From assembly GCF_007981265.1 (NCBI RefSeq), contig NZ_CP034363.1, positions 4,464,001 through 4,528,000 on the forward strand: 64,000 bases of DNA, given 5' to 3'. The position numbers and the translations under genes were made by a program. The DNA is from Pantoea sp. CCBC3-3-1. GTDB taxonomy: Bacteria; Pseudomonadota; Gammaproteobacteria; Enterobacterales; Enterobacteriaceae. This document shows positions 34,569 through 50,593 of the stretch, piece by piece. Each line of letters opens with the position of its first letter. Positions within the stretch are counted from its first letter, which is position 1. The notes below the pieces were generated by a model. That model worked only from the letters and a program-made list of their open reading frames with translations. It was not told the DNA's origin and did no database searches.

Positions 34569-35664
34569 GGCTTGCCCTCCTCAATCGGACATAGCCGCCG
34601 GGTACAGCTGTAATCCAGCCTGCTAATTCCAACTCAAGCAGCTTAGCTACGATGGCTGGCACAGGCTGGCAGGCACGTTCAGCGACGACATCAACAGGTG
34701 TAACCTCATCTCCTACGTTAGCCAACACATCAGCAAATGGCAATGGAGGATTACCCTCCTCTGCCGAATATATTATTGAAGTTTGTGGGTCAGGTAACCA
34801 TTTCAGGTCACTTTGCAGTTGTTCAAGGATGGTATTGGGATGGCTGACCAACAACGCACCCTGTTGAATAAGCCAGTGGGTCCCTTCACTGCCTGGATTA
34901 CCGATAGCCCCGGGTACCGCATAAACCTCACGATTCTGCTCGAGCGCCAGCTTTGCCGTAAGCAGAGAGCCGCTCTTTATAGCTGCTTCAATCACCAGTA
35001 CACCAAGGCTCAATCCACTAATGATTCTGTTGCGATACGGAAAGTTAGAGGCATGCGGCCTGACCGGCAAGGAAAATTCAGAAATTACAGCACCGCCACC
35101 AGCGATAATGTCTCTGGCAAGGGATGCATGCCGCTGAGGATAAATACTCCGGAGTCCGTTTCCCAATACGGCCAGCGTTTTGCCGTTCGTCGCCAGCGCT
35201 GCGCGATGAGCAATACCATCGATACCCAGCGCCAGGCCGCTGGTGATGGTGATGCCACTTAACGCAAGTGCCTCTGCAAAATGGGTGGCCCAGTTACGGC
35301 CATAAGGTGAGCAGTCACGACTGCCGACAACAGCAATTTGCGGCGTAGCCAAAATATTAGGATCGCCGTCAACATAGAGCATTGCCGGGAAGTTAGTGAT
35401 GTTTCTTAACCGTTCGGGATAACGAGAATCATCACAGGTAATGAGATGATGATGTGGATGTTCCAGCCATGCCTCGGTTTGCGCCACAAGCTGCCGGTCG
35501 AAATGCCAAAAGGCCTGACGCTGTTCGGATTGCAATCCGGCTTCACACAGCTCTTTCTCTTTAACAGAAGTGAAACGCTGCAGTTGCACCGCGGCTTTTA
35601 CCTGCTGATGGTTTCGTAAGCCTTTTACCCCTGACAGACGTAACCAAATCTCCGTTGGCGTCAT
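34540..35664 (-). CDS. dprA: DNA-processing protein DprA
   Basis: DprA (Smf) binds incoming single-stranded DNA and loads RecA in transformation. The 374-residue protein has an N-terminal SAM-like part, the Rossmann-like core ([12 protein letters not shown] near residue 110, [19 protein letters not shown] and RNRIISGLS) and a C-terminal winged-helix domain ([14 protein letters not shown]). An in-frame start at 35718 would add 18 residues, but the ATG at 35664 has GGAAGG upstream and matches the E. coli start. It is the first gene of its operon and divergent from def. Confidence 0.95.
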   Translation of the reverse strand: MTPTEIWLRLSGVKGLRNHQQVKAAVQLQRFTSVKEKELCEAGLQSEQRQAFWHFDRQLVAQTEAWLEHPHHHLITCDDSRYPERLRNITNFPAMLYVDGDPNILATPQIAVVGSRDCSPYGRNWATHFAEALALSGITITSGLALGIDGIAHRAALATNGKTLAVLGNGLRSIYPQRHASLARDIIAGGGAVISEFSLPVRPHASNFPYRNRIISGLSLGVLVIEAAIKSGSLLTAKLALEQNREVYAVPGAIGNPGSEGTHWLIQQGALLVSHPNTILEQLQSDLKWLPDPQTSIIYSAEEGNPPLPFADVLANVGDEVTPVDVVAERACQPVPAIVAKLLELELAGWITAVPGGYVRLRRASHVRRTDVSV

Positions 35665-35782
35665 GTTGCCTTCCCTGCTCTGGCCTTTCCTTAACGTAGC
35701 GGCAATGCTGTCAATCATGGCCCGGAATGTCTACAATAAGAGGAATAAATCTTTTATCCCTTGAACACAGATCTGGAAAGTT

Positions 35783-36292
35783 ATGTCAGTTTTGCAGGTA
35801 TTACATTTTCCTGACGATCGCCTGCGCATCGTTGCGAAACCCGTTAAAGAAGTGAATGCCGATATCCAGCGTATCGTCGATGATATGTTTGAAACCATGT
35901 ACGCTGAAGAAGGCATTGGGCTGGCTGCAACGCAGGTTGATATCCATCAACGCATTATCGTTATCGATGTTTCTGAAAATCGTGACGAGCGGTTAGTGCT
36001 GATCAATCCTGAACTGCTGGAAGAAAGCGGCGAAACGGGTATTGAAGAAGGCTGCCTCTCTATCCCGGAACAGCGAGCGCTGGTTCCACGCGCTGAAAAA
36101 GTAAAAATTCGGGCGTTGGATCGTGATGGCAATAGCTACGAGCTTGAGGCTGATGGTCTGCTTGCGATTTGTATCCAGCATGAAATGGATCACCTCGTCG
36201 GCAAGCTGTTTATCGATTACCTCTCGCCTATGAAGCGTCAGCGCATCCGTCAGAAGCTGGAAAAATTATATCGCCAGCATGCCCGGGACTGA
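35783..36292 (+). CDS. def: Peptide deformylase
   Basis: Def removes the formyl group from new proteins using Fe2+. The 169-residue protein has the three family motifs: GIGLAATQ (near residue 45), EGCLS with the metal cysteine C91, and QHEMDH with H133, E134 and H137. It lies 24 nt upstream of fmt, so the formylating and deformylating enzymes are made together. Confidence 0.98.
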   Translation: MSVLQVLHFPDDRLRIVAKPVKEVNADIQRIVDDMFETMYAEEGIGLAATQVDIHQRIIVIDVSENRDERLVLINPELLEESGETGIEEGCLSIPEQRALVPRAEKVKIRALDRDGNSYELEADGLLAICIQHEMDHLVGKLFIDYLSPMKRQRIRQKLEKLYRQHARD

Positions 36293-36316
36293 TTAGCATC
36301 TGAAGAAGGGAACTGC

Positions 36317-37261
36317 GTGTCCGACTCATTAAATATTATCTTTGCCGGTACACCTGACTTTGCAGCGCGTCATCTTGACGCGCTGCTGTCATCAAGCCAT
36401 AACGTCGTCGGCGTTTTTACTCAGCCCGACCGTCCTGCTGGCCGGGGCAACAAGCTCACGGCAAGTCCGGTAAAGCAGCTGGCTGAACAACACAATATTC
36501 CGGTGTTCCAACCCAAATCATTACGGCCTGAAGAAAATCAGCAGAGGGTTGCCGACCTCAACGCCGATGTGATGGTCGTCGTAGCTTATGGTTTGATTTT
36601 ACCGAAGCCAGTACTGACGATGCCGCGTCTCGGCTGTATCAACGTGCATGGTTCGCTGCTGCCGAAATGGCGCGGCGCGGCGCCTATTCAGCGCTCCCTG
36701 TGGGCGGGCGACGCTGAAACCGGCGTCACCATTATGCAAATGGACGTCGGTCTTGATACCGGTGATATGCTGCACAAACTTGCCTGCCCAATTGAGCCGA
36801 CTGATACCAGCACTACGTTATATCAAAAACTGGCTGAATTAGGTCCTGCTGGCATGTTGACAACGCTTAGCCAGTTAGCTGATGGCACAGCGAAACCTGA
36901 AGTGCAGGATGAAACACGGGTTAGCTATGCAGAGAAGCTTAGTAAAGAAGAGGCAAAACTGGACTGGACGCTTTCGGCAGTTCAGCTGGAACGTTGCATC
37001 CGCGCCTTTAATCCGTGGCCGGTGAGCTATTTCACCATTGATGAACAACCCGTCAAGGTGTGGAAAGCGTCGGTGCTACCACATGTGGCTAAACAGCCTG
37101 GCGAAATTGTGCAGGCAGATAAGAAAGGTATTCAGGTCGCGACTTCTGAAGGCGTATTGAATATCGAGGAGCTACAGCCTGCCGGTAAAAAAGCGATGAC
37201 AGCTCAGGACCTGCTGAATTCCCGCCGTGACTGGTTCACTCCAGGTAATATTCTTGCCTGA
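36317..37261 (+). CDS. fmt: Methionyl-tRNA formyltransferase
   Basis: Fmt formylates initiator Met-tRNA with 10-formyltetrahydrofolate. The 314-residue protein has the N-terminal folate domain with catalytic segment [19 protein letters not shown] (near 108) and [10 protein letters not shown], and a C-terminal beta-barrel that binds tRNA. The start is GTG at 36317, as in E. coli, with an AAGGG ribosome site. It is followed by rsmB 43 nt later. Confidence 0.97.
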   Translation: MSDSLNIIFAGTPDFAARHLDALLSSSHNVVGVFTQPDRPAGRGNKLTASPVKQLAEQHNIPVFQPKSLRPEENQQRVADLNADVMVVVAYGLILPKPVLTMPRLGCINVHGSLLPKWRGAAPIQRSLWAGDAETGVTIMQMDVGLDTGDMLHKLACPIEPTDTSTTLYQKLAELGPAGMLTTLSQLADGTAKPEVQDETRVSYAEKLSKEEAKLDWTLSAVQLERCIRAFNPWPVSYFTIDEQPVKVWKASVLPHVAKQPGEIVQADKKGIQVATSEGVLNIEELQPAGKKAMTAQDLLNSRRDWFTPGNILA

Positions 37262-37304
37262 TACTACGCCCGGTGCGATATCGGGCGTCTTAAATGCGAT
37301 TCTT

Positions 37305-38594
37305 ATGAAAAAAAATACCAATTTACGCGCGCTGGCCGCCCAGACTATTGAAAAAGTGGTTGAACAGGGACAGTCGCTGAGCAACGTCCTGCCTGCGGCT
37401 CAGAAAACAATTGCCGATAAAGACGCCGCGCTTTTACAAGAAATTTGCTATGGCGTGCTACGCACTCTGCCGCAGCTGGAATGGATTATCAGCCAGCTGA
37501 TGGAACGTCCCATGACGGGAAAACAGCGCGCGCTTCATTTCCTGATTATGGTCGGTCTGTATCAGCTCATGTTTACTCGTATCCCGCCTCATGCAGCCCT
37601 TGCGGAAACGGTGGAAGGCGCAGTTGCGCTTAAGCGTCCGCAGCTTAAGGGATTAATAAACGGCGTACTGCGTCAATTCCAGCGTAAGCAGGAAGAATTA
37701 ACGCAGGAGATGAACCGGGGCGACCAACAGTACTTGCATCCGAAATGGTTATTGACGCGTCTTAAACAGGCGTGGCCGCAGCAATGGCAAAAAATCGTTG
37801 AAGCCAATAATCAACGTCCACCAATGTGGCTGCGCGTTAACCGGCAGCATCATACTCGTGATGCCTGGCTTACCCTGTTGCAGGAGTCCGGTAAAAATGC
37901 GGAACCGCATCCTGAACATCCTGATGCGCTACGACTTGAAGCGCCCTGCTCCGTTGCTCAACTTCCCGGTTTTGAAACAGGATGGGTAACAGTACAAGAT
38001 GCTTCTGCTCAGGGATGTGTGGCACTGCTTGATCCTCAAAACGGCGAAGTGATTTTAGATCTTTGTGCCGCGCCAGGCGGGAAAACCACGCATATTCTTG
38101 AAGCCGCGCCTGAAGCCCGTGTTATGGCCGTCGATATTGATGCGCAGCGTCTTGCCCGAGTCACTGAAAACTTGCAGCGGCTTAATATGACGGCCGATGT
38201 AAAGCTGGGCGATGGATGTACGCCTAAAAAATGGTGTGGTGATACCCAATTCGATCGTATTTTGCTGGATGCTCCCTGTTCGGCTACGGGCGTCATACGA
38301 CGTCATCCGGATATCAAATGGCTTCGCCGCGATCGGGATATTGCAGAGCTCGCCGCTTTGCAGCAGCAAATCCTTGAGGCTATCTGGCCGCATTTGAAAC
38401 CTGGCGGCACTCTGCTTTATGCTACTTGTTCAATCCTGCCTGAAGAGAACCATTTGCAGGTTGCAGCTTTCCTTGAGCGTCATGAAGATGCCATGTTGAA
38501 AGGAACCGGTAGTGATCAACAGCCAGGATTACAGGTATTTCCCGATCCGCTCGGTGGCGACGGGTTCTTCTATGCCAAACTGCTAAAAAAATAA
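37305..38594 (+). CDS. rsmB: 16S rRNA m5C967 methyltransferase
   Basis: RsmB methylates C967 of 16S rRNA. The 429-residue protein has an N-terminal NusB-like RNA-binding domain (about 1-140) and a methyltransferase domain with SAM motif [10 protein letters not shown] (near 254) and the two catalytic-site cysteines in DAPCSATG and YATCSI. The upstream in-frame ATG at 37227 overlaps fmt and lacks family support; ATG 37305 gives exactly the E. coli length. Confidence 0.97.
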   Translation: MKKNTNLRALAAQTIEKVVEQGQSLSNVLPAAQKTIADKDAALLQEICYGVLRTLPQLEWIISQLMERPMTGKQRALHFLIMVGLYQLMFTRIPPHAALAETVEGAVALKRPQLKGLINGVLRQFQRKQEELTQEMNRGDQQYLHPKWLLTRLKQAWPQQWQKIVEANNQRPPMWLRVNRQHHTRDAWLTLLQESGKNAEPHPEHPDALRLEAPCSVAQLPGFETGWVTVQDASAQGCVALLDPQNGEVILDLCAAPGGKTTHILEAAPEARVMAVDIDAQRLARVTENLQRLNMTADVKLGDGCTPKKWCGDTQFDRILLDAPCSATGVIRRHPDIKWLRRDRDIAELAALQQQILEAIWPHLKPGGTLLYATCSILPEENHLQVAAFLERHEDAMLKGTGSDQQPGLQVFPDPLGGDGFFYAKLLKK

Positions 38595-38599
38595 ACGTC

Positions 38600-38622
38600 G
38601 CGGCCAGCCAGTCCCTGGCCGC
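38600..38622 (+). repeat. GC-rich hairpin between rsmB and trkA
   Basis: A perfect 8-bp stem (38600-38607 with 38615-38622, 7-nt loop) lies just after the rsmB stop. There is no T-run, so it is likely an RNA stability element or weak pause site, not a terminator. Confidence 0.5.
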
Positions 38623-38651
38623 ATCCGAACTCCTTCAAGCAGACAAGCACA

Positions 38652-40028
38652 ATGAAAATAATCATTCTTGGCGCGGGTCAGGTGGGCGGCACGCTCGCGG
38701 AAAACCTGGTTGGCGAAAACAACGATATTACGGTAGTCGATACTGATGCGATCCGTTTGCGCCAGCTACAGGATAAATACGATCTTCGGGTAGTACAGGG
38801 ACACGGTTCTCACCCTCGCGTTCTTCGGGAAGCGGGAGCCGAAGATGCCGATATGCTGGTTGCTGTAACTAATTCTGATGAAACGAATATGGTGGCCTGT
38901 CAGATTGCCTATTCGCTCTTCAATACGCCAAACCGTATCGCACGTATTCGTGCCCCCGATTATATACGCGATGCCGATAAGCTCTTTATTCCTGAAGCGG
39001 TTCCTATCGATCATCTGATCTCCCCGGAACAGCTAGTAATCGATAATATTTATCGGCTAATCGAATACCCGGGTGCGCTTCAGGTTGTTAATTTCGCTGA
39101 GGGGAAAGTCAGCCTGGCGGTGGTTAAAGCCTATTACGGCGGTCCGCTCGTGGGTAATCCGCTGGCTATAATGCGCGATCATATGCCTCATATTGATACG
39201 CGTGTGGCGGCCATTTTCCGTCAGGATCGCCCAATTCGACCTCAGGGCTCGACAATTGTTGAAGCTGGCGATGAAGTGTTCTTCATTGCCGCAAGCCAGC
39301 ATATTCGGGCAGTCATGAGCGAGTATCAGCGCCTGGAGAAGCCTTATAAACGTATCATGATCGTGGGTGGCGGCAATATTGGCTGTGGCCTCGCTCTACG
39401 CCTTGAGAAAAACTATAGTGTGAAACTGATTGAACGTAATCAGCAGCGGGCCGCAGAGCTGGCAGAGCTTCTCCAGAATACGATTGTCTTTTATGGTGAT
39501 GCTTCCGATCAGGAACTTCTCGCTGAAGAACATATCGATCAGATCGATCTCTTTATCGCTATTACTAATGACGATGAAGCCAACATTATGTCAGCGATGC
39601 TGGCAAAAAAAATGGGGGCAAAAAAAGTCATGGTGCTGATCCAGCGGAAAGCTTATGTGGATCTTGTCCAGGGCAGCGTAATCGATATTGCTATTTCACC
39701 GCAGCAAGCCACAATCTCGGCATTGCTTAGCCATGTACGTAAGGCTGATATTGTCGGTGTCTCCTCTCTTCGTCGCGGCGTTGCAGAGGCTATCGAGGCT
39801 ATTGCTCATGGTGATGAAACAACATCTCGCGTTGTCGGCAGAATGATCGACCAGATAAAACTTCCGCCCGGTACAATCATTGGTGCTGTCGTACGTGGCG
39901 ATGACGTAATGATTGCTAATGACAATCTTCGTATCGAACAAGGCGACCATGTCATCATGTTCCTGACCGATAAAAAGTTCGTGCCGGATGTCGAGCGTTT
40001 GTTCCAGCCAAGTCCATTCTTCCTTTAA
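38652..40028 (+). CDS. trkA: Trk potassium uptake regulator TrkA
   Basis: TrkA is the cytoplasmic NAD(H)-binding subunit that controls TrkG/TrkH potassium channels. The 458-residue protein has two repeated halves, each with an RCK_N Rossmann domain ([13 protein letters not shown] at residue 7 and [13 protein letters not shown] near 238) and an RCK_C domain. Length and order match E. coli. It follows rsmB and precedes mscL. Confidence 0.97.
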   Translation: MKIIILGAGQVGGTLAENLVGENNDITVVDTDAIRLRQLQDKYDLRVVQGHGSHPRVLREAGAEDADMLVAVTNSDETNMVACQIAYSLFNTPNRIARIRAPDYIRDADKLFIPEAVPIDHLISPEQLVIDNIYRLIEYPGALQVVNFAEGKVSLAVVKAYYGGPLVGNPLAIMRDHMPHIDTRVAAIFRQDRPIRPQGSTIVEAGDEVFFIAASQHIRAVMSEYQRLEKPYKRIMIVGGGNIGCGLALRLEKNYSVKLIERNQQRAAELAELLQNTIVFYGDASDQELLAEEHIDQIDLFIAITNDDEANIMSAMLAKKMGAKKVMVLIQRKAYVDLVQGSVIDIAISPQQATISALLSHVRKADIVGVSSLRRGVAEAIEAIAHGDETTSRVVGRMIDQIKLPPGTIIGAVVRGDDVMIANDNLRIEQGDHVIMFLTDKKFVPDVERLFQPSPFFL

Positions 40029-40034
40029 TTATCT

Positions 40035-40060
40035 CCGGGCGCTTCATTCCGCCCGGTATT
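40035..40060 (+). terminator. Candidate terminator after trkA
   Basis: A 7-bp GC-rich stem (40035-40041 with 40050-40056) is followed by a short TATTT stretch. It is likely a partial terminator between trkA and mscL. Confidence 0.6.
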
Positions 40061-40155
40061 TCACCCGCGTGATAATTGAATAATCTTAGTAATCGCCATG
40101 GAAAAAGCTCAGTCGTTTGTTAGACTTACCAATTGGCACACGAATGGAGATAACA

Positions 40156-40566
40156 ATGAGTTTACTGAAAGAGTTTCGCGATTTTGCAATGCGCGGCAAC
40201 GTTGTTGACCTGGCGGTCGGTGTCATTATTGGTGCTGCGTTTGGTAAGATCGTTTCTTCTCTGGTGGCAAATATCATTATGCCGCCACTGGGATTATTGA
40301 TTGGTGGTGTCGACTTTAAGCAGTTTAGCTGGGTTCTTAAACCTGCCGCTGGTGATGCGCCCGCAGTTATTATGCAGTATGGCGTATTCCTGCAATCCAT
40401 CTTTGATTTTGTCATCGTTGCTTTTGCCATCTTCATGGCGATTAAACTGATGAACAAACTCCATAAGAAAAAAGAAGTGGAAAAGCCTGCGCCTAAAGTG
40501 ACTGCCGAAGAGAAGCTGCTTACGGAAATCCGCGATTTGTTGAAACAGCAGAACAGCCAGCCTTAA
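40156..40566 (+). CDS. mscL: Large-conductance mechanosensitive channel MscL
   Basis: MscL opens under membrane tension to release solutes on osmotic downshock. The 136-residue protein starts [15 protein letters not shown], has two membrane helices (about 15-45 and 75-100) and a charged C-terminal helix (residues about 108-130). The ATG at 40156 follows a GGAG site. Its terminator overlaps the stop codon of the convergent arfA gene. Confidence 0.97.
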   Translation: MSLLKEFRDFAMRGNVVDLAVGVIIGAAFGKIVSSLVANIIMPPLGLLIGGVDFKQFSWVLKPAAGDAPAVIMQYGVFLQSIFDFVIVAFAIFMAIKLMNKLHKKKEVEKPAPKVTAEEKLLTEIRDLLKQQNSQP

Positions 40567-40583
40567 CAGCGCTATAAGTTCAG

Positions 40584-40609
40584 AAACCGCCTGTTATGGC
40601 GGTTTTTTT
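40584..40609 (+). terminator. mscL terminator overlapping the arfA stop
   Basis: An 8-bp stem (40584-40591 with 40598-40605) runs into a seven-T tract ending at 40609. The arfA stop codon on the minus strand (40608-40610) lies in this T tract, so the two genes share their 3' ends. Confidence 0.88.
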
Positions 40610-40814
40610 ATGCGGCTAAAAGAAGAAAGCCAGTGGTAAAGCTGTCTTTACCACTGGCCTCCCAGGAACCTTTTTTGCCGTGTTTATCTTTACGCCGGTA
40701 ACTGCCTTTCCCCTTCAGATTAACTTCAGTTCTTACTCTGAACAGGGGATCGTGCAGGAGTGCTTCAAGTGCATTGTCACGAATTATGCCTTTCTTATGC
40801 TGATACTTAGTCAC
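40608..40814 (-). CDS. arfA: Alternative ribosome-rescue factor ArfA
   Basis: The 68-residue product (TKYQHKKG, then [29 protein letters not shown] and EASGK) matches E. coli ArfA (YhdL). ArfA recruits RF2 to ribosomes stuck on non-stop mRNAs when tmRNA fails. The start is GTG at 40814 with a GAGGA site about 8 nt upstream; a longer frame reaches to 40961 but has no family match. A 13-bp hairpin (40629-40658) sits inside the coding end, followed by T-rich sequence, so most transcripts should lack a stop codon. The mRNA would then be destroyed through tmRNA unless tmRNA is limiting. Confidence 0.94.
   Translation of the reverse strand: MTKYQHKKGIIRDNALEALLHDPLFRVRTEVNLKGKGSYRRKDKHGKKGSWEASGKDSFTTGFLLLAA
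40629..40658 (-). terminator. Internal hairpin in the arfA coding end
   Basis: A perfect 13-bp stem (40629-40641 with 40646-40658, 4-nt loop) covers about codons 53-62 of arfA. In the arfA sense it is followed by a T-rich stretch, so it can act as an intrinsic terminator or RNase III site within the gene. This is the known tmRNA-dependent control of arfA in E. coli. Confidence 0.85.
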
Positions 40815-40869
40815 AACATTTTCCTCATGTGGTTGCTGCTGAAGAATATAGAAGCGGAAGACTAAAAGG

Positions 40870-41292
40870 TCAATCGGCTGCTGTCGCAAGCGATCCTTTT
40901 TCCAGGGCTTCCAAAATAGAACAGTACAGGCTGCTGTGCGCTGTTCCACAACAGGCATCATTTAGCCTTTCAAGAGAACGCTGCATATTTTGCAGTTCCG
41001 CAATCATACCTTCTACTTCCAGCAGCCTGGTTTGCACAATGTTTTTAGATTCCTGGCAGGTATGATGTTCTGGATCTACTCGGATCGAAAGCAGTTCGCG
41101 AATAGCTTCAAGACTAAATCCAAGCTGCCGGCCATAGCGTATAAATCGCAAACGCTGTAAATCATTTTCACTATAAAGACGGAAACCGCCTTCAGTACGA
41201 ATCATATGATCCATCATTTGCTGTTTTTCGTAGTAGCGAATGGTGTCAGGTGTGACATCCGCAAGCTTAGCCAGCTGGCCTATTTTGTACAT
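40870..41292 (-). CDS. zntR: Zinc-responsive MerR-family activator ZntR
   Basis: ZntR activates the zinc/cadmium exporter gene zntA when zinc is in excess. The 140-residue protein has an N-terminal MerR helix-turn-helix ([14 protein letters not shown]), a dimerisation coiled coil and metal-binding cysteines, HHTC near 79 and [13 protein letters not shown] near 113-125. Its ATG overlaps the yhdN stop by 1 nt. Confidence 0.96.
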   Translation of the reverse strand: MYKIGQLAKLADVTPDTIRYYEKQQMMDHMIRTEGGFRLYSENDLQRLRFIRYGRQLGFSLEAIRELLSIRVDPEHHTCQESKNIVQTRLLEVEGMIAELQNMQRSLERLNDACCGTAHSSLYCSILEALEKGSLATAAD

Positions 41293-41663
41293 TACGCTTC
41301 TCCATCGAATCGCTGATTGAGCTGTGCGCCATAGTCACCCCGCAAGAAATCAGTACTTAATCCCGCCTGACGTAATTTAGCTTCCAGTAAAACAAGACGC
41401 TTTGAATGTGCCTGATAGTTATCATCTGAGGAATCAATTCCTGCCAGAAGTTCTTGCAGTTCAATAGCTTCGCGACGCATCTCAAGTTCGGGTGGCAGAA
41501 AACCAGAGTTTTTCATTAGCCTGTAAGCAGCGCGCAGCTCAGGAGGAACGTGGCTGTCGTCATCTAATATCAGCTTTTTACCACTGCCGGCCAGATTGTC
41601 GAAATCGCCATTTTTTTGTGCTTCAGAGACGTGTTGCTCTACCAATTGATCAATCAGCCACAT
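41292..41663 (-). CDS. yhdN: DnaJ-like family protein YhdN (DUF1992)
   Basis: The 123-residue protein starts MWLIDQLVEQHVSEAQ and contains the DUF1992 region (FDNLAGSGKKLILDDDSHVPPELRAAYRLMKN), matching E. coli YhdN. The role is unknown. Co-translated with zntR. It lies just after the rplQ terminator. Confidence 0.92.
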   Translation of the reverse strand: MWLIDQLVEQHVSEAQKNGDFDNLAGSGKKLILDDDSHVPPELRAAYRLMKNSGFLPPELEMRREAIELQELLAGIDSSDDNYQAHSKRLVLLEAKLRQAGLSTDFLRGDYGAQLNQRFDGEA

Positions 41664-41733
41664 AATGACCTCGCGATTTGAAGGAGAGAATACAGGATAG
41701 CGTGTTGCAGGAAAGAGGGGAAATTCAGGACAT

Positions 41734-41759
41734 AAAAAAACCGGGCAAGCCCGGTTTTT
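41734..41759 (-). terminator. Terminator after rplQ (alpha operon)
   Basis: A GC-rich stem (ACCGGGC with GCCCGGT) is flanked by a long A-run on one side and a T-run on the other, so it can terminate in both directions. It ends the alpha operon. Confidence 0.9.
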
Positions 41760-41774
41760 CCAAGATGCGGCAGA

Positions 41775-42182
<408 letters not shown>

Positions 42183-42198
42183 TTAACCTGTGATCGGG

Positions 42199-43188
42199 TT
42201 ATTCATCAGCAATGCTAGCTGGCGGCCAGTTTTCCAGGCGCATGCCCAGAGACAGACCACGAGAAGCCAGCACATCTTTAATCTCAGTAAGAGATTTTTT
42301 ACCAAGGTTAGGCGTTTTAAGCAGCTCAACCTCGGTACGCTGTACCAGATCACCGATGTAGTGGATAGCTTCTGCCTTAAGGCAGTTAGCAGAGCGGACA
42401 GTCAATTCCAGATCGTCAACAGGGCGCAGCAGGATCGGATCGAATTCTGGTTTCTCTTCTTTCACTTCCGGCTGACGTACATCACGTAAGTCGACGAAAG
42501 CTTCCAGTTGTTCTGCCAGGATGGTTGCCGCACGGCGGATCGCTTCTTCAGGATCAATAGTGCCGTTGGTTTCCATTTCGATGACCAGCTTGTCCAGGTC
42601 AGTACGCTGTTCTACACGCGCTGCTTCAACATTGTAGGCGATACGCTCTACAGGGCTGTAACAGGCGTCGACCAACAGACGACCGATCGGGCGCTCATCT
42701 TCTTCCGAATGAATTCGGGCAGAAGCCGGCACATAACCACGACCACGCTGAACTTTGATACGCATGCTGATAGCCGCGTTCTCATCAGTCAGGTGGCAGA
42801 TCACGTGCTGCGGCTTGACGATTTCGACATCACCATCATGGGTGATATCGGCTGCAGTCACAGGGCCAATGCCAGATTTATTCAGAGTGAGAATAACTTC
42901 ATCTTTCCCCTGAACTCTTACCGCCAGCCCTTTCAGGTTGAGCAGGATTTCCAGGATATCTTCCTGTACGCCCTCTTTGGTGCTGTACTCATGTAGTACA
43001 CCATCAATTTCAACCTCGGTCACCGCGCAACCCGGCATTGATGAAAGCAGAATACGGCGCAGTGCGTTACCAAGAGTATGGCCAAAGCCACGCTCTAAAG
43101 GCTCAAGGGTCACCTTGGCGTGCGTCGAACTCACTTGCTCGATATCTACCAGGCGCGGTTTTAGAAACTCTGTCACAGAACCCTGCAT
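42199..43188 (-). CDS. rpoA: RNA polymerase alpha subunit
   Basis: The 329-residue subunit has the N-terminal domain that assembles beta and beta' and the C-terminal domain (from about residue 250) that binds UP-element DNA and activators. The CTD segment [23 protein letters not shown], containing R265, is intact, so it can contact the rrn UP elements and CRP. The length is the same as in E. coli. Confidence 0.99.
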
Positions 43189-43213
43189 TGTGTCCTCTCT
43201 TTGGTACTAAGCT

Positions 43214-43852
<639 letters not shown>

Positions 43853-43866
43853 CTAAAAAACGGGCG

Positions 43867-44259
<393 letters not shown>

Positions 44260-44272
44260 TCAATCACCCCGA

Positions 44273-44629
44273 TTATTTCTTGATCGGTTTACGCGGACCC
44301 TTGCGGGTACGTGCGTTGGTCTTGGTACGCTGACCGCGTACTGGAAGACCACGACGATGACGTAAACCACGATAGCAACCAAGGTCCATAAGACGCTTGA
44401 TGCTCAGGGTGACTTCACGACGCAGATCGCCTTCAACAACAAACTTTGCAACTGCGTCACGCAGAATGTCGATTTGTTCTTCAGACAGCTCACTGATCTT
44501 AACATTTTCAGCGATACCCGTTGACGCACAGATAGCCTGTGAGCGGGTTTTGCCGATACCGAAAATTGCGGTTAATGCGATAACGGTATGTTTATGATCA
44601 GGAATGTTAATGCCTGCTATACGGGCCAC
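44273..44629 (-). CDS. rpsM: 30S ribosomal protein S13
   Basis: The 118-residue protein starts [19 protein letters not shown] and ends in the basic GPRKPIKK tail that reaches the P-site tRNA. The start codon is GTG at 44629, as in E. coli, within the regulatory leader bound by S4. It is the first gene of the alpha operon. Confidence 0.98.
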   Translation of the reverse strand: MARIAGINIPDHKHTVIALTAIFGIGKTRSQAICASTGIAENVKISELSEEQIDILRDAVAKFVVEGDLRREVTLSIKRLMDLGCYRGLRHRRGLPVRGQRTKTNARTRKGPRKPIKK

Positions 44630-44740
44630 TATGCACTCCTATTTAATTACGTATGCGTCCCATGCCGAAAAGCCCGTTTTCAGGATACTCAAATGGAAAC
44701 GCATAGACATACAAAAGATTGGCTGGCTAATCTAGCCAGC
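44626..44740 (-). promoter_or_regulatory. Alpha-operon ribosome-binding-site pseudoknot (S4 target)
   Basis: The minus-strand leader between rpmJ and rpsM closely resembles the E. coli alpha-operon leader, including the TATCCTGAAAACGGGC segment and the GGAG site before the GTG start. In E. coli this region folds as a pseudoknot that S4 binds to block translation. Folding here is inferred from the similarity. Confidence 0.8.
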
Positions 44741-44765
44741 TCAACCCAACTTTGCAAGAAAAATA

Positions 44766-46245
<1,480 letters not shown>

Positions 46246-46252
46246 CTGCTAC

Positions 46253-46690
<438 letters not shown>

Positions 46691-46870
46691 TTACTCCTCC
46701 ACTTTAACCATGTAGGAAATCGCGTTAACCATACCGCGTACAGCTGGCGTGTCTTCACGCTCTACGGTGTGGTTAATACGACGCAGACCCAGGCCAAGCA
46801 GCGTTGCCTTGTGTTTCGGCAAACGTCCGATCGAACTACGGGTTTGAGTAATCTTAATAGTCTTCGCCAT
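46691..46870 (-). CDS. rpmD: 50S ribosomal protein L30
   Basis: The 59-residue protein [17 protein letters not shown]... matches E. coli L30. Two codons upstream there is another start (46876), but MAKT is the family start. It is 3 nt before rplO and 5 nt after rpsE. Confidence 0.97.
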   Translation of the reverse strand: MAKTIKITQTRSSIGRLPKHKATLLGLGLRRINHTVEREDTPAVRGMVNAISYMVKVEE

Positions 46871-46875
46871 GGTCA

Positions 46876-47385
<510 letters not shown>

Positions 47386-47390
47386 CTACC

Positions 47391-47753
<363 letters not shown>

Positions 47754-48287
47754 TTACTTCTTCTTAGCCTCTTTGGTACGCACGACTTCGTCGGCGTAAC
47801 GAACACCCTTGCCTTTATAAGGCTCAGGACGACGGTAGGCGCGGATATCAGCTGCAACCTGACCAACCATCTGCTTATCAGCGCTTTTCAGCACGATTTC
47901 AGTCTGGCTTGGACATTCAGCAGTAACTCCGGCTGGCAGCGCGTGTTCAACTGGGTGAGAGAAGCCAAGAGCTAAACTCACTGCGTTGCCTTTCACGGCC
48001 GCACGATAACCTACACCAACCAGCTGCAGCTTCTTAGTGAAGCCTTCGGTAACACCGATAACCATACCGTTCAGCAGTGCGCGAGAAGTACCAGCCTGCG
48101 CCCAAGCATCCGAGAAACCTTCGCGCGGAGCGAAAGTCAGGGAGTTGTCAGCATGCGTAACTTCTACAGCAGCGTTGATGGTACGAGTCAGCTCGCCGTT
48201 TTTACCTTTAATCGAAATAACCTGACCGTCGAGTTTTACCTCTACGCCGGCAGGAATGACGACAGGTGCTTTAGCAACACGAGACAT
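47754..48287 (-). CDS. rplF: 50S ribosomal protein L6
   Basis: The 177-residue protein starts [17 protein letters not shown] and has two repeated alpha/beta domains and the conserved C-terminus [16 protein letters not shown]. It binds 23S rRNA helix 97 near the factor-binding site. Confidence 0.98.
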   Translation of the reverse strand: MSRVAKAPVVIPAGVEVKLDGQVISIKGKNGELTRTINAAVEVTHADNSLTFAPREGFSDAWAQAGTSRALLNGMVIGVTEGFTKKLQLVGVGYRAAVKGNAVSLALGFSHPVEHALPAGVTAECPSQTEIVLKSADKQMVGQVAADIRAYRRPEPYKGKGVRYADEVVRTKEAKKK

Positions 48288-48297
48288 TTATCCTCCG

Positions 48298-48696
<399 letters not shown>

Positions 48697-48720
48697 TTAC
48701 TCCCGTGATTCAATTGGTAA

Positions 48721-49026
48721 TTACCAGCTAGCCTTTTTCAAGCCAGGTACTTCACCGCGCATAGCGGCTTCACGCAACTTGATACGGCTCAACCCGAATT
48801 TGCCCACATAACCATGTGGACGGCCAGTTTGGCGGCAGCGGTTACGCTGACGAGACGGGCTTGAATCACGCGGCAGAGTTTGCAGCTTGAGAACAGCATT
48901 CCAACGTTCTTCGTCAGATGAGTTCACACTAGAGATGATAGCTTTTAATTCCTCGCGTTTAGCGCGGTATTTATCAGCCAGTTTTACGCGAACGACTTCG
49001 CGTGCCTTCATCGATTGCTTAGCCAT
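48721..49026 (-). CDS. rpsN: 30S ribosomal protein S14
   Basis: The 101-residue long-form (zinc-independent) S14 starts [16 protein letters not shown] and ends [17 protein letters not shown]. It lacks the paired CxxC of the short zinc form. It sits in the 30S head, 14 nt after rplE. Confidence 0.98.
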   Translation of the reverse strand: MAKQSMKAREVVRVKLADKYRAKREELKAIISSVNSSDEERWNAVLKLQTLPRDSSPSRQRNRCRQTGRPHGYVGKFGLSRIKLREAAMRGEVPGLKKASW

Positions 49027-49040
49027 GAAGTAACCCTACC

Positions 49041-50303
<1,263 letters not shown>

Positions 50304-50370
50304 CTAATGTCAACTACTACTTCGGGACCTGATTCAGGTCGTATAAAAGCCCCATAATTGAGGGCGCAGC

Positions 50371-50400
50371 ATTATAACACCGCTTCTCGCTTATGGGTAG
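50371..50400 (-). promoter_or_regulatory. spc operon promoter
   Basis: On the minus strand a perfect TATAAT (50371-50376) lies 18 bp after CTACCC (50395-50400), with an A/T-rich UP-like stretch just upstream. This closely matches the strong E. coli spc promoter, and its position about 80 nt before rplN is also the same. The 302-bp gap 50292-50593 holds only this promoter and the rplN leader. Confidence 0.85.
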
Positions 50401-50593
50401 AAAAAATAAACGGCTCATATCGAGCCGATATTTGAACCTCGAATATGAGGAACGCGACATTCTAAGGAATTGTCTCGCCGGTAGCAATCGTATTCTGCAC
50501 ACTTCTTCAGCTTAATGAGCGATACAGGACAATTTGGGGGCCTGCGGATGAATAAAATGACGCTCTACCCCCTCACCTGTCGCTCAAAGGGTA

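Noticed and set aside
40815..40961. N-terminal extension of ArfA by 49 residues
   Set aside because: It overlaps the end of zntR and lacks family similarity; the GTG at 40814 gives the right length.
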